64,000 nt of DNA from Paramecium tetraurelia. Lineage: Eukaryota > Ciliophora > Oligohymenophorea > Peniculida > Parameciidae. The DNA is taken from NCBI RefSeq assembly GCF_000165425.1, contig NW_001799266.1, positions 62,001-126,000 of the forward strand, read 5' to 3'. This document shows, in pieces, positions 37,533 to 50,087 of this stretch. The translations under genes were made by a program, and so were the position numbers. The notes beneath the pieces were generated by a model. It searched no databases. It had not been told where the DNA came from and saw only the letters and a program-made list of their open reading frames with translations. Each line of letters opens with the position of its first letter. The first letter of the stretch is position 1.

Positions 37533-39929
37533 ATGAGCCAAAAGTCTTTATAAGATTTTAATAATACTTATGGAAGCCTAATTGCAATACGAAACTCTTA
37601 ATGCTTATACAATGATCAGAACAGAATAAACATCATCTACAAATTAGAAATAAATAAATCTCAATAACCATAACTCAATACATCAATAACACAAGAGATT
37701 AAACTTTAAAATGAATTAGCTCGAAATATCAAATAATACCTCAAAATTATTGAGTATGCAATTGAAGAAACTGAGTAGAATAAAAAAGTTTATATGGTAG
37801 TATAAAATGATGAATTAAATAATTCTATTTTATATTCCTTTAAAGAAATCGATGATAAGCCCTCTAAAATATAATAATTCAAAAAGATTTTGTTACTAAT
37901 GATGGATTTAGAGAAAAAAAAACCAAAAATATTTTATTTTCGAAAAAATAATATATTCTATGTTGGAAATTTAATTTATTTAACAATTTTTGGATGGACC
38001 TAAGATTTTTTAATCTCAAATGCTACGAATTAAAATTTAAAGAAATTAGAAGATTTAACCTTCAAAATTGCTGAAATTACATACTTAGATGAGCAAGGTT
38101 AAGAAAAATAACATAAACTTACAAAACATAAATTGGACCTTGGAATTTTTTTTTAGTAAAGCATCTTGAATATTGACAGAACACAGATTTCTATATAAGA
38201 TATAAATATGAATTGCCATGATGAAGATTTAAAAAAAATTGCTAAAATTATAAAATGCTTTATAATAAATAATGGTTCAATTTAATAGATGAATCTACAA
38301 CTTTAATAAAGGAATCAGAGTTAATAATTTAAAGATAAATTAATTGAAGAATGGGAAAAATTTGTTATGATATTATAATTAAAATTAATGGATGATGCAT
38401 AATTAAGAGTTGGACTTGATTTATCAATTCTCAAGGAATTATCAGCCGATTAATTAGATAAATATATTTAAATCTAAAAAGGTGAATACCAAAGTGGTAA
38501 TATTTAGAAGAAAAAAAGAGCAAGAATACTAATTTTTTAAGCTGAACAAAGATAATTAGCTCTCGGTATGTTAAATAAATAAAATAAGGATTTTCACCCA
38601 AATTTAATTTATTTCCTTAAGGAAAATGAATTAGAATAGTTAAAAAATGATAAAAATCTTTTGAAATAAATACAAATTGATGAGAATAAAATAAACAAAT
38701 ATATTGATTTACTGTAGAAAATGTCACTTTGTCAATTAGATTAAGTGGTTTTGGACAATGAATAATTAAGTTTAATCCCTATTAAAATGCTGTAATCGAT
38801 TTAAAATAGTACAATTTAAGAGTTCTGCAGTAAAAAAGAATTTGCGATAAAGCAAAGTGCTAGTAAAATAGAGCGCTTTGATTTTGAAAAGGCTTTGGAG
38901 GCCAAGGATAAATATAATAAATTTCAACTTACAATTAATAATAAGAGCTCTATTAATGCTGATAGTCTACTGGAAAATTAATTAACATATTAATAAGTTC
39001 AATTATTAAATGAGAACACATAAAAAACATATAGAGATACAATTATAAGAACAATTGAATCTAAGAGAAATTCAACTAATAAGAACGATCGAACCTTGTT
39101 GGAAACGTTAACAAGAGTTTTAAACCAAGGTTTCTAAGAATTAGATCACCAATAGCCACTATATATTGAGAATTTTCGTAATTAATTGTATATAAAATAA
39201 TAAAAGGAAGGAGTTTATTTTAGGAATTTAAAATTTAATGATAGGAACAACCTTAATTTCTCTGAAAAAGTGAATGAATTTTTTAAGTATTGCTTTACAG
39301 GGGATATATTATACAATGAAAAATTTAGTTAATATCTTAGAGAATTCTAAAGAGTTTCAATTTCAAATTATGATGGCTATCAAATAAATGGTAAGAAATA
39401 AGGTTTAGGATTGAGAAAAATAAATGAAAATCATCTAAGATTTGGAATATTCTAACTTGATTAATAAATATGGGGTTGGGAAATTGTCTTTCAATCTTAA
39501 ATTATCAGTTTTTATAAAGGACCTTTTTTAAATGATCAAAAGGATGGATAGGGAATATAATAAAAATGTAAATTTTAAGACGAAAAAGTTTTAATTGAAG
39601 AATATGTGGGTGGATTTTAGAAGGATAAGAAGAATGGTACCGGTGAGTTAAATATTTATAATAATTCTTAATTAACAACTGTCATTAAAGGGGATTTTAA
39701 AGATGATCAAGTGCATGGTATTGCCACAATATCTTAAAATGGTTAAATAATTTTCTTTGGTTAATTTAAAAATGGGAAAAAAAATGGATAAGGAGAAGAA
39801 ATATAAGATTAAACCAGAATAACAGGGTGTTATTTGGATGACAAAAAAACTGGTATTCATATTACGAAACGTCCAGATGGTACAACGGAAACTAATGATT
39901 ATGGGTCACCTGCATGTTCTGTGTTCTGA
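37533..39929 (+). CDS. Pseudokinase-like protein with C-terminal MORN-type repeats, intronless
   Basis: A single frame of 799 codons including stop. About residues 20-160 look like the remains of a protein kinase catalytic region: KPKIFYFRKNNIFYV sits where a catalytic loop would be and NLIYLTIFGWTQDF where DFG would be, so HRD and DFG aspartates are both absent. A long charged helical middle follows. The C-terminus has MORN-like units: NGKKQGLGLRKINE, WGWEIVFQSQIISFYKGPFL, NDQKDGQGI, KKNGTGELNIY, GDFKDDQVHGIATI and GQFKNGKKNGQGE. MORN repeats bind membranes or proteins. The gene at 56622-59009 shares this architecture and the WGWEIV...YKG segment. It is an MORN scaffold, not an enzyme, if the alignment is right. 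Confidence 0.72.
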
Positions 39930-40093
39930 GTTTATTTATTAATATAAAGATATGTAATATTTATAATAATTTGATGTATATTGAACATGTTTTGAATCAG
40001 AATATAGGGATAATAGATAATATTGATTAAAATAAGTTCTAGTATTTGTGAAATAAAATATTAATTATTATATCAAAAAAAGATAACCGATGA

Positions 40094-43000
40094 ATGTTTA
40101 GTAAAAAGTGGTTTAATTTATTTAGTGATTGCACAGCGTTTACTGGAGACAAATGGGAGTTGCTTGAATAAGACACGATTGGCTTTTTGGCAGGAAGTAA
40201 TTAAATTAATAAAATTATTTAGATACTTTATGTAAGTGGAATCTAGAAAATAATAGCAAGAGCTTTGTGCATTCTTAGAGACAAGGGTTTTAGTGTTTTA
40301 CAGTTCATTATAGGAAAAACATTTTGGTTGTGGCAGAATATGGGCTGAATCCAATAGTTCATGTTTATGATAATGAAAATGAATATGATTTGGTTGGCGT
40401 GAGTCCATTGGAAATACTTTAAATGGAAGTGTCTAATTGTGGACGTTATTTGTTGGTGATTTTGGGAGTACCAAAATTTGAAATTTGTTTATGGGATTTG
40501 AAGGAGAAGTGCAGAATCAAAGGAAAGTTTAGTTAATTGCCATTGAAGTTGAATTTTATAGAGGCCAAATTCACAATATTAGGTGAACGAATTCTAATTC
40601 GATACGCAAACTAGTTGTAATTATATTAAATTACACCTCATTATGATAATTAAATTCAGAAGCAGGTCTAATTGGAATTGGTAACATCGATTGATCTTTC
40701 AGCTCCAACCATAATGGTTCAAGATTACAATCTAATTGATGATTCAAAAAACCAATTTGAATAAAACAACATCTATTTAATCTAAGGAAATGTATTGATT
40801 TATCTGGATGGAACAAATTTAACTGAAATTGCTAGACATGAGTGTCATTCAGAGATTAAACACTTAATTCCAACCTAAATTCATTTAATTGTCGTATATG
40901 CTAATGCTAAAATTGAATGGTTGTACAAATATATAACTAACAATCTGGAAGATAAAGTAGCTGTACCATTTAAAGTGAATAAGAAATATAATTTACATGA
41001 TCACATAGAAGTCAAAAAAATAATGTACAATCAATAATGCACTAAATTGATTTGGTTCATAAGACAATGCTACTCTCAATATAATCCCTGTTTCTGCAGA
41101 AGGCTTTTTGGGAGAAGATGAGGCCTAAGTTGATTAACAAGAAGAGGATAAAGTCATTGACTTGACCCATGAGATTGAACCAGTTAAGTTAGGTCCCTAT
41201 TAAAAAGGAGTCATAACATTTATAAGAGAATACAAATAACATAATGTGATTGTTTGTGGATCAGATCAAGGAGTAGTATTATTTATGGATGTGATATCAA
41301 GTAAATTTTTGTTGTATATATAGAATAACCTTTGAGTAGCTTTAATATTGAAGGCAAAATCATTTCTGGGGAATTGATAGAACCAAACTTAATAATAGGT
41401 ACATCAGCAGGAGTATTAAGATTTTATAATGTTGCTGACATTCGTTAGCCAGTACTTTTCAAGATGATCAAACTCTATATTGATAAAGCTATATCGAGTA
41501 TAAGTATAATTGATAACAATTTGGCTGTTTGCAGCAGTGATTCTCCAACAGTATTTTTCTTTTAAAATGAAAATTTGATTGGGTTTGTTGATCTTCCATT
41601 TAATTGTTAAGCAATCACTTACGGAAAAGGTCAATTATTTTGTATCTGCTCATTTTTATTATTGAGCATACCTCAACCAAAATAATAATCATCTTTGAAA
41701 TTGGAAGTGTAAATAATGGGAAGAAAGATTGACCCAGATTAAACTCTGTTGATTGTTACACCTTAATAAGAAGTAATTACAACTGGAAAGGATAAGATCT
41801 TTAAAAAATATAAGTTTCCTGAAGAATTATTATCGAAAATGGATTTAAAAATGAGAGTTGCAAATTAACCTCCAGTTGATGAATAGGATGGCCATCAATT
41901 ACCAGCTACATGCTTGGCAATTAAGGATTTTCTATACTCTTCAGCAAAGGATGGCACAATAATGTTTAGAAGTTATCAGCAATTAAATTAAGATGTCAGG
42001 TTATTGAGAGGACATAATCTGAAATCAGGTGGTGTCTCTACTATATATGTATCATAGAAGTTTAAGATGATATATTCTGGTGGTTTTGAGGGAGATTTAT
42101 TCTGGTGGACAGGAGAAAAGATTAGAGGAGATTCAGATGCAGCATAATTGATGAAGAGCAATTACAATGCCCCTATGGAAATTTAGGATATGCCAGATCA
42201 GGAAGTCAGATACTATTAATAGGTCTTGGAGAGCGAATTTCTTGAATAATAGGCACCTATTAGAGAATAACAAAAAAGATAGACAAAAGATCTATTGAAA
42301 TAAATTCAAACTAAATTAAATGCACTCTTATAAGAAAATGCTGAGTCTGATGAATTAGAAAAATTATAAAGAGATGAATTTGTTATTGATCTATATGCTC
42401 GAGATGCTATTCTAGAGGACGGAAAGAAATAATAATAAGCATTGAGAGATTTGGTCAAGAAAGAAAATGTTAAGTAAGAGATACTCTATTAATTGATCAA
42501 AGAGAGAACTTGGGATCAGATTGAAATTCCTTTGAAAGGTGTTAATGGATTGATTTAACACATCATTGTTACCAATTATCATATTAGAGTTAGACAATCT
42601 GAAGAAACGAGAAAATTAAAATTAATTAGAGAATTAAGAAAATAAGAAATTAGAGAACTCAAAATTAGAAAACAATAAGCAATTAAAGAAGCATGGAGTA
42701 TTGAAGAACATATTCAAGATCCAAAATATATAATCAATTCTAAACCTGGTGCTTAGACCATGGTCTTAAATGATTACGAAAAGAAGGAGGAAGTGGCTCC
42801 TACTAAGGTTGCTGCTAAGCCTGGTGTTGGAGGTGTTTAATAAAAGTAACCCCCCTGGAAGAGCATAGGCAGGTGCAGCTAGTATCAAATAAAGATAATA
42901 ATAATAATAATAACAATAATAATAAGAGGAGGAGAAGAGATAAGAAGAGGAAAAATAGAAAGAATTGGAGAAATAATAATAATAGTAAAAGGTCACTGAA

Positions 43001-45167
43001 GAGAAGAAGGAGGGAAGTGAAGAATTGACAGAATGGGATTATTTATATGGAGTTAGCGAGTTATTTACTCTTAATAGAAAGAGAAATCAAATGATATTGA
43101 TTAATGATGTGATATTTTCAATGAAAAGATAATTTAATGCTGAGTTTGAATTGATCTAAAAATAGAGATAATAATAATTGGATAATATTAATGAAAGAAA
43201 TAAGAGAATTATTGAAATTAATGGAGAATTGAAGAGAGATCCTCAATTACAATTAATGAAAAAGAATATTTTGGAGGACCCAGAAAAAATATTGATTGTT
43301 AAACCAGAAGAAATAGGATTCCAATAATATGAGACAAGAGAAATGAGAGAGAAGAAGGAATAAGAAAGATTGAAAGAAGAAGCTCGTTTGAAGGCTTTGA
43401 TGGCAGATGATTCAGGAGTTAGAGCAGTTAAAGACATGATGGGAGGTACCTTGGAAGAAAAGAAGGAAACTCCATTAGATGAGAAATTAGAAGTAGAAGA
43501 ATGGATGAAGAAGAGTCCAGATGATATGACAGAGGAGGAGAGAATGAAATTAAAAGAATTTGAAGTTAGGAAGTAGAAGTTGGAAGAAGAAAAAGAGAAG
43601 ATTCGTAAAAACTTAGAAGCTGAACTCAAAAAATTGAATAATGAAATTACTGATATTTGTTAAAGATTTGATGATAAATTGTTAATTCTATTTAGAAGGA
43701 AATTAGAATATGATTATAGAATACTTGAATAAGAATTATCAATTGTAAGATTGGCATTATCTATTATTATCTCATAATAGGCTTAATTGAGAGTTTCAGA
43801 ATTGGAGAAATTGCATGATGAGATGACTGCTCAATTAAACCAATTGCAATAAATGAAGAATAATCTAGATTAAACTAGAGATTTGACATAATAACAAAGG
43901 AAGACTTTGAATGATTAAATTGTCAATTACTTCAATAGAGGCTAGACTGCCGGTATGGATGCAAACAAAGTTAAGATCCTTTGGCAATATGCTTTTGAAG
44001 ATTAGAAGACCAATGAAAGAGCAAAATAGGAATAAGATGAAAAATTGTTAAAAATTCAAAAATATAAGGATGTACTTATCTAAATTGATCCTTTGTTTGA
44101 AAATCAAAAGAAAATCATTTCTGCATAATTGGATGAATAATTTGAAACCTACTTATTTGATATCCAAGAAAAAGCCAGCAATTTATAAGGAATTGATTTT
44201 GAACATGTTCGTGATCAATTATTGTAAGTTCTAAGTTAAAGATTCAGAATGAAATTAGATTATGAAAAAATTGATAAGGATTCTAATGATCTTGAAAATT
44301 TCAATAAAAAGTTTGAATAAGAATTTAATCAATTATCTTCCTAACTCTAAAATAGTGAAGAAGATATTTAGAGTCTACATAATATGCTTGAAAAGAGTAG
44401 ATCTAATATTGAAGTCATGTTCAGATTCAAATAAGGATATGTTGAAATCAGTCAAGATAAGCCAGTCCCTAATTTATAGGATGCAGCACTAATTCCTAGA
44501 GAAACTATTGAGAAAAAGAATGATGAAATCAAAAAGGAAGGAGATACTAAAATTGAATTGATGAAAGATATTATCAAAAGTAAATATTAAGTTGAAAAAA
44601 ATGAATATGACCTAAAGAAGAGAGATCTCATTATATAGGATTTAGAATGCAAGACTAGAGAAGTCTAATTGTTGAAAGTTAAAAAAGAAATGCAAATTGC
44701 TTTAACCAAAGATGACACCAGATTGAATGAGAGAGAACTGGCTAACCTAAAAGATTAGATTGATCTTTTAAAGAGTGCTACTGATAAGAGATTATAGATT
44801 ATTAACAAGAAGAGAGAGAAGATTGAAAAAGATATCGATTTCATTAAAAAGGAGAATCAATAATTGATTGGATAAGGAGGAGTTTTATCTGTATCTATTT
44901 TATATTATTATAGGGAAATGTCAAATAATTATAAGATATCTCAGATATGTAGAATAAAAAGAATGTTAGGTAAGGAGAAGAATAATAAGAACCATAAGAA
45001 GACAAATTTACGTATTTACATATTTTATATATTTTAGTTAAATTGCTCGAAATTACAGACTATTTAAGAAAGCCAAGGAATAGGCCGAAGAAATCGAGAT
45101 TTTGAGAGACGAGCTTACAAAACTTAAAGCTAAGACATTTGCTAATTTCTAATAAGTTCACCGCTGA
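40094..45167 (+). CDS. Cilia- and flagella-associated protein CFAP43-like (WD repeats plus coiled coil)
   Basis: The N-terminal half is WD-repeat propeller (HYRKNILVVAEYGLNPIVHV; KFEICLWDLKEKCRIKGKF; VIVCGSDQGVVLFMDV; MIYSGGFEGDLFWWTGEK). The second half is coiled coil and contains SGVRAVKDMMGGTLEEKK and MTEEERMKLKEFEVRKQKLE, which match CFAP43's conserved RAxxDMMGGxLE and TEEE segments; CFAP44 is the alternative. Four introns (26, 23, 23, 26 nt) are visible. Without two surplus bases the length is about 1,657 residues, close to the 1,665 I recall for human CFAP43. The protein belongs to the axonemal tether/tether-head complex of inner dynein arms and is expected in Paramecium cilia. Two apparent +1 shifts, at about 41057 and in a C6 run at 42850-42855, are discussed in findings. 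Confidence 0.82.
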
Positions 45168-45870
45168 TATAATCAAATTTATAAAAATTAATTACAATTA
45201 ATGAAACTTGTGATAGTATATGTTAAACTTACTATTATGAAATTTTAAGTAATTCAAAAAGACATTGGGTTATTTTATTCTCTAACTTCTATGAGAACGG
45301 ATCATTATTAAAACTAAAACGCTTAATATTTAATATTGACATTAGCATTTATAATAATGTTTTTGATTTTATACCTCATTTTTGGCAATTTTGTTCTATT
45401 TCTCTTTCTCTTTGATTAAACTAATATTTCTTCGAATTATAAGTTTTTTTAATAATTTACAGATATATAATATAAATAATTAAAATATTTATTAAATATT
45501 TTATTATCGAAATTGATAACAGATTCGAGGAACTATATTAAATCCAAGGTTGGTAATAACGAACTAAAAATAGATAGGATATGTAATTCTTATTGATTTA
45601 AATGAATTGAAATCTTTTAATTCAGAAAATATTTTGAGCCATTTAAACTATTTATTTTCTATTCAATTTAATTTTTTATTTTTTATTGATGTTCATCATT
45701 TATTAAATTGAAATTAATTGGCTTGCAATCCTTCCAATTAAAGATTATGATTATGTTACCCAAAATAGATTAAACTTACATTTCAAGTTAACAGAAATTT
45801 ATATTTACATTTTTTTAGAACACAATTATTTAAAGTTTTTATTTATTCTTTCGCCTTAATAATTAAATCC
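45168..45870. other. Intergenic AT-rich stretch
   Basis: About 700 bp between co-oriented genes. It is AT-rich, with no code-6 frame that reads as natural protein and no RNA gene seen. Confidence 0.6.
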
Positions 45871-47566
45871 ATGATCCAAATATTTCTTAGATGTTTTAGG
45901 AACTTAAGAATGAAATTGCAAGTGTTGATAATAATTTTACCGATCCTCGCGTTAACTATGTTGTTGGTTGGGTTAACTAGCTATATATAATCTACAGTAA
46001 TTTTTAATTTACTTGAAAACTAATCAAACCACTTATTGATGTATTAAGAATATAAAGCCCTATCCCAAGTAGCTTTGGAATTGCAAACATATATCGGATA
46101 TAAGCATAAATTTTGTAAATTTTCAATTAATTATTAGATATCTCCAGATTAGGTCACTTAAATTAGTTATTCAGCTTTATTTAATAAAATGGGAGAGATT
46201 CAAACATGAATCATTTAAAAAGTTGCCTAAGACTAGAGGACATATAAAATAATTTTATAGAGTTTGATTTACCTTAATTTTGTTATTTTGCCTGTGGATC
46301 AAATGATAAAGTATCATTGCCTTAAGAAAATCAACTGATAAAGATCTTCAATCAAACAACTTAGTTGATTAATTAGTTTACTATTGCTTTGGATGCAACA
46401 GAAAATTCATTAATTGCAATGGTAGATTTTTCAGATACTATTTATTTTGCTGCCTACCCTCATATTTATTTGAATTTGTAATACAATCCTCTTAAAAGAC
46501 CTTGGTAATTATCACCATAAACAAAAGGTACATAAGTCACATGAATGGATTGAAAACACATCCTGAGAACAACTACTTTTTCTCCCCTATATTTACGAAT
46601 TACGTCAAAAATATTTACTAGATGTCAATTACGTATTCTATATCTGGGACTTCTAATTCAAATATTGGTATAATTATGTAAAATATCGAATTAAATGATA
46701 CAAATATTAAAGAAACCCCCTACAATATTATTGTATCCAACGAGAATGGGGAGGTTGTACTATAAGGAATAGAATCCATAAAAAAAATGGTATATTGATT
46801 TCTTTAGATATTAGATATACATTAAGGATGATGTTTTGTTTATCAATGATACAAACCAAACCGGTTTCAATGATACTGATTGGTAATAAATCAAAAAAGT
46901 CGCTTCAGGAGAAGAAATTGAGAATAGATGTAACACGTATAATGCCAATGCATTCTGTTTATACAACAAATTCTTTTAATAATTCGTTTTAGTGAATGCA
47001 ACTAGAATTAAAGAGGGCAGCTTTTATTTAATAATGTAATTGTAGCATAATTAATTAGATACTCCAATATCACTTCCCAAACCATATTAAATTAACAGTT
47101 AGCAACTATCAATTAGAATTTGTAGTCATAGTTATAGTAGAGTTAATATGTCATTTTCTTTTCAGGAATCTCTTTATTATTTTTGTCCATTTTAATCATC
47201 CATTAAATGTTCCTCCCTTTAACAGATCTTATGAGAACTCTCTTCTTTTATATTAAGTCCACAGGAAACAATATTAATAAGGAAATATTTTAATTGTTAA
47301 ATACTCAAAAGAAGACAAGAAAGAATAATATATTTTCAGATTTAATGCAATAATTTTTGAGGTTTGAAGCAAAACTAAATGGTAGTCAATAGAATAAAAA
47401 TAAAGAGTGCTTATACTTTGAATAAATCGAATATTAAAAATAACCATAAAGTGAACTTATTAGTCCTTTAAATCTTAGTTTAAATAATATCTCAAATGAT
47501 TATTTGACTATGTGCAAGATTAAAAATATATTTGATTTATTAAAACTTAAATTATTTAATTTCTGA
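45871..47566 (+). CDS. dCache-type membrane sensor protein, tandem copy 1
   Basis: A basic N-terminus leads into a membrane helix (VLIIILPILALTMLLVGLTS), then an extracellular region with CYFACGSNDKVSLPQE and the Cache signature NPLKRPWYISHMNGLKTHPE, after a 23-nt intron that creates RPWY. A second membrane helix, VIFFSGISLLFLSILIIH, is followed by a HAMP-like stretch (MFLPLTDLMRTLFFYI) and about 130 residues of Lys/Asn/Gln-rich tail ending KLKLFNF. Introns of 23-25 nt were recognised near 46110, 46506 and 46787. Cache domains bind small ligands outside the cell. No kinase, cyclase or methyl-accepting output domain follows, which is unusual. The gene just downstream is a paralogue with the same layout. 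Confidence 0.72.
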
Positions 47567-47608
47567 ATTTACATTATTCTAAAAATAACAAAATCATTAT
47601 AAACTATT

Positions 47609-49416
47609 ATGCTAAGGAGATAGTGGAAAACCTTGAAAATTAGATCCTAAATCTCAATATTTCTATTTGTTACTTAAATATTGATTCTTTCATTAATAAT
47701 AGGACTTCTGTATATAAATTTGAGTTTTTTGGAATTTTACATTGAAAAAACCTCAACAAAAATATTAGTTTAATAAGAATTGAATCTCCAAACCAAATTA
47801 ATGAATTATTCTATTACAGACACGAAACTTTAATTATATAGAAGCTTAAACTAAATTTACAGAGTTAAATATCTCTTCCAAAAAATTGAAATGGAAAAAA
47901 TTAACTTTCTATTTCCAACATATAACTGTTTACAAAATTTTACAAATCTAGATGACTATGCATATTAGTATTCGTTCTGCTATGGAGAATTTGGATTGGC
48001 AACCGCTGAATCCAATTCTATTGAATCCTTTAAGAATTTAACAAGTAGTTTGACAATATTATTGCACTTATTGGATTGGGACTTAGATTTGTCAATATGT
48101 ACTAATACCTAAGAATAATATTTTGCACTATGGCCCGGCGATAAATTTATAGACTATAAACCATAAATAAGACCATGGTACCTATCACATTTAAGGTAAA
48201 TGTAAACGAATCCGAATCAAGAAGTATTTTTTAGTGATCCATTTGTATTTTGGACTTGGAATGTCGTGATGATTAGTCAAACTCTTACACTGAAATCTTA
48301 AAGTGGTGAATTTTAAGGGATAGCAGCAACAGATTTGAACTTGACTCTTTTCTAAAATCTGAATAATCTCTATAAACAATCAAACCGGCTGTTTACTTTA
48401 AGCGATGGTAAGATTTTGATATCAAATACTAATTTCACCTTTGGTAATTACATTTACAATGAATCAACTATTGGGTTAAATTACGAGGACTTCATTCACA
48501 TTTAACGCTATCTACAGAATGAAAGCTACACTAGCAATTGCCTCAAACTTAATTAATATCTTGGATATGATATTTTTTGTAGGTACAATTAGGTTTTCTA
48601 GTAGGATTAAGTAATATTTGCTAAAAATTTAGGGATATCAAACTTAAATTTAATAATGTAAATTTAAATATTGATGTAGCATATTTGATATACTTTAAAA
48701 TTATGAACTTATTTTAAAAAGCTTAGATGGAATTAAAGGAAGGTTCTTAGAAATCTCTGCATATTCATTTTTCTTTATCATAATCATAATATTCTTATCT
48801 TTTCTGGTAAATCTGATAGTCATTAAATTCATCACTAAGCCATTGCAGAATGTAGTAACATCAGTATAACAATACATAAGATCAAGTGGATTTATTTACG
48901 ATCGACAAAAGACAAGGAAAATAATTAGAGAGAACAATCAAAATGATATGTGCAGGTCATTAAGCAATGTTCTTAATCATTTCCAAATTTAAAATAGTGA
49001 ATTTCAAAAGTAGTAGTTAATGACCTCATAATATCCTTTAAACTACTACAACTTCTCAAAATTTTATAAGACTTCAGATTTTAATGTAAATATTTCTACT
49101 TAATTTAGCATATCCCAGATTCTTACCTTTAGTAATAAGACATAATTGATATGGTTATCAAATTATTATAATAGCAGTCAGCCTCGTGATCATTATTTTG
49201 ATTGATTAAAATAGGTTTTATTTAAGTTTTTATTTTTAAATTTATTAATTCTTTAAGAAGGGTTGAGGTTGAATTCCCAGAAATTAACAAACTGCTTGAG
49301 AACATGATAGACTCTTATTTAACTGAGTTTAAATTAAAGAAGATGTAGATATGAGAAACACTAAGTAGAATTAAGATAGACTGCTGGATATTATGCAATA
49401 AATATAACATAATTGA
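47609..49416 (+). CDS. dCache-type membrane sensor protein, tandem copy 2
   Basis: The N-terminus is LRRQWKTLKIRSQISIFLFV after Met1, with a first membrane helix ILILSLIIGLLYINLSF. The extracellular domain has YSFCYGEFGLATAESN, the Cache signature DKFIDYKPQIRPWYLSHLRQ and GEFQGIAATDLNLTLFQNLN. A second membrane helix (FFFIIIIIFLSFLVNLIVIK) is followed by a HAMP-like FITKPLQNVVTSVQQYIRS and a Gln/Ser/Asn-rich tail. The C-terminal splicing is uncertain. A 29-nt intron near 49330 would give the end SYLTENTKQNQDRLLDIMQQ, then IQHN and TGA 49414-49416, but a stop at about 49203 or a tail reaching ~49790 is possible. Only 42 bp separates it from copy 1's stop. Likely arose by tandem duplication. 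Confidence 0.7.
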
Positions 49417-49797
49417 AAATAAAAAAATGAAACCTCTAAATCTACTAATTTATAGTAGTATCAGATATCTTTGTACTTCCAGCATAATATTATGTTATAA
49501 AGAATACTGATTACACTTAAAATTAGGTATGAGCTTATAAATCTATATTAAGGAAGAAAGTGGATGATAGAAATCACATAAATTAATGATTAAAAGCTGT
49601 TCACTAGATAAAGTATTATTGATGTGAAAATATATAATCCAAAATTCTATTAAAATTGATAATAGTTCAAAACTTTAAGTATCAGATATTTCTAAGAGAG
49701 GAAATAGCAAATTGTCAAATTCAAGAAAAGAGGAGGTGTCTGACATTCCCACAGATTTTAACTAATTTATGATTATTTTTCAATATTAAATTAATAA
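49417..49797 (+). other. Coding-like sequence of unresolved ownership
   Basis: About 380 bp between the second dCache gene and the ubiquitin-like gene. Two frames give protein-like pieces: KSTNLQQYQISLYFQHNIML, and later SDISKRGNSKLSNSRKEEVS followed by DIPTDFNQF. They may be further C-terminal exons of the dCache gene joined by introns I could not place, or spacer. Confidence 0.4.
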
Positions 49798-50052
49798 ATG
49801 TCGTAGGATATCGTTTGTACTATTGAATATCCAGGGGGAAATAAAAAGTTTACGGTGTAATTGAGTTATGAAATTACTCCAGCAGAACTAATAGAAGAGT
49901 TTAAATCTCAAATAGTAACGAACTCAAATAAGATAATGCTCTATTGTAACCAGAAGCTGCTGGATCCGAATGTTCCATTTCGCAAATAAAATGTTTAAAA
50001 TGGTGCCACTATTTTAATGAATGTTGAAGTGGAAGGAGGAGGAGATTTTTGA
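49798..50052 (+). CDS. Small ubiquitin-like fold protein with C-terminal Gly-Gly-Gly-Asp-Phe
   Basis: An 84-residue intronless frame. The pattern is that of a beta-grasp ubiquitin-like fold: strand 1 DIVCTIEYPGG, strand 2 KKFTVQLSYEITPAELIEEF (strand then helix), strand 3 KIMLYCNQKLLDPNVPF, and the final strand NGATILMNVEVEGGGDF. The spacing resembles ubiquitin, including the equivalent of LIFAGKxLxD and the terminal Gly-Gly. Residues after Gly-Gly (GDF or DF) would have to be removed for conjugation, as in SUMO or ubiquitin precursors. The sequence is too diverged to name. It may be a new modifier, or an ordinary ubiquitin-like domain protein that is never conjugated. The stop lies 35 bp before the next ATG. 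Confidence 0.7.
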
Positions 50053-50087
50053 GAGATCTTATTAGATAATATAATATTAATTTAAAT

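Noticed and set aside
42766-42996. Tyr/Ser/Phe-rich minus-strand frame
   Set aside because: Antisense of the Gln/Glu-rich coiled coil of CFAP43 (TAA/TAG and GAA/GAG codons).
49798-49860. Extension of the dCache gene frame across the ubiquitin-like gene
   Set aside because: It would read through the start of the ubiquitin-like gene in another frame into low-quality sequence. The ubiquitin-like frame is better supported.
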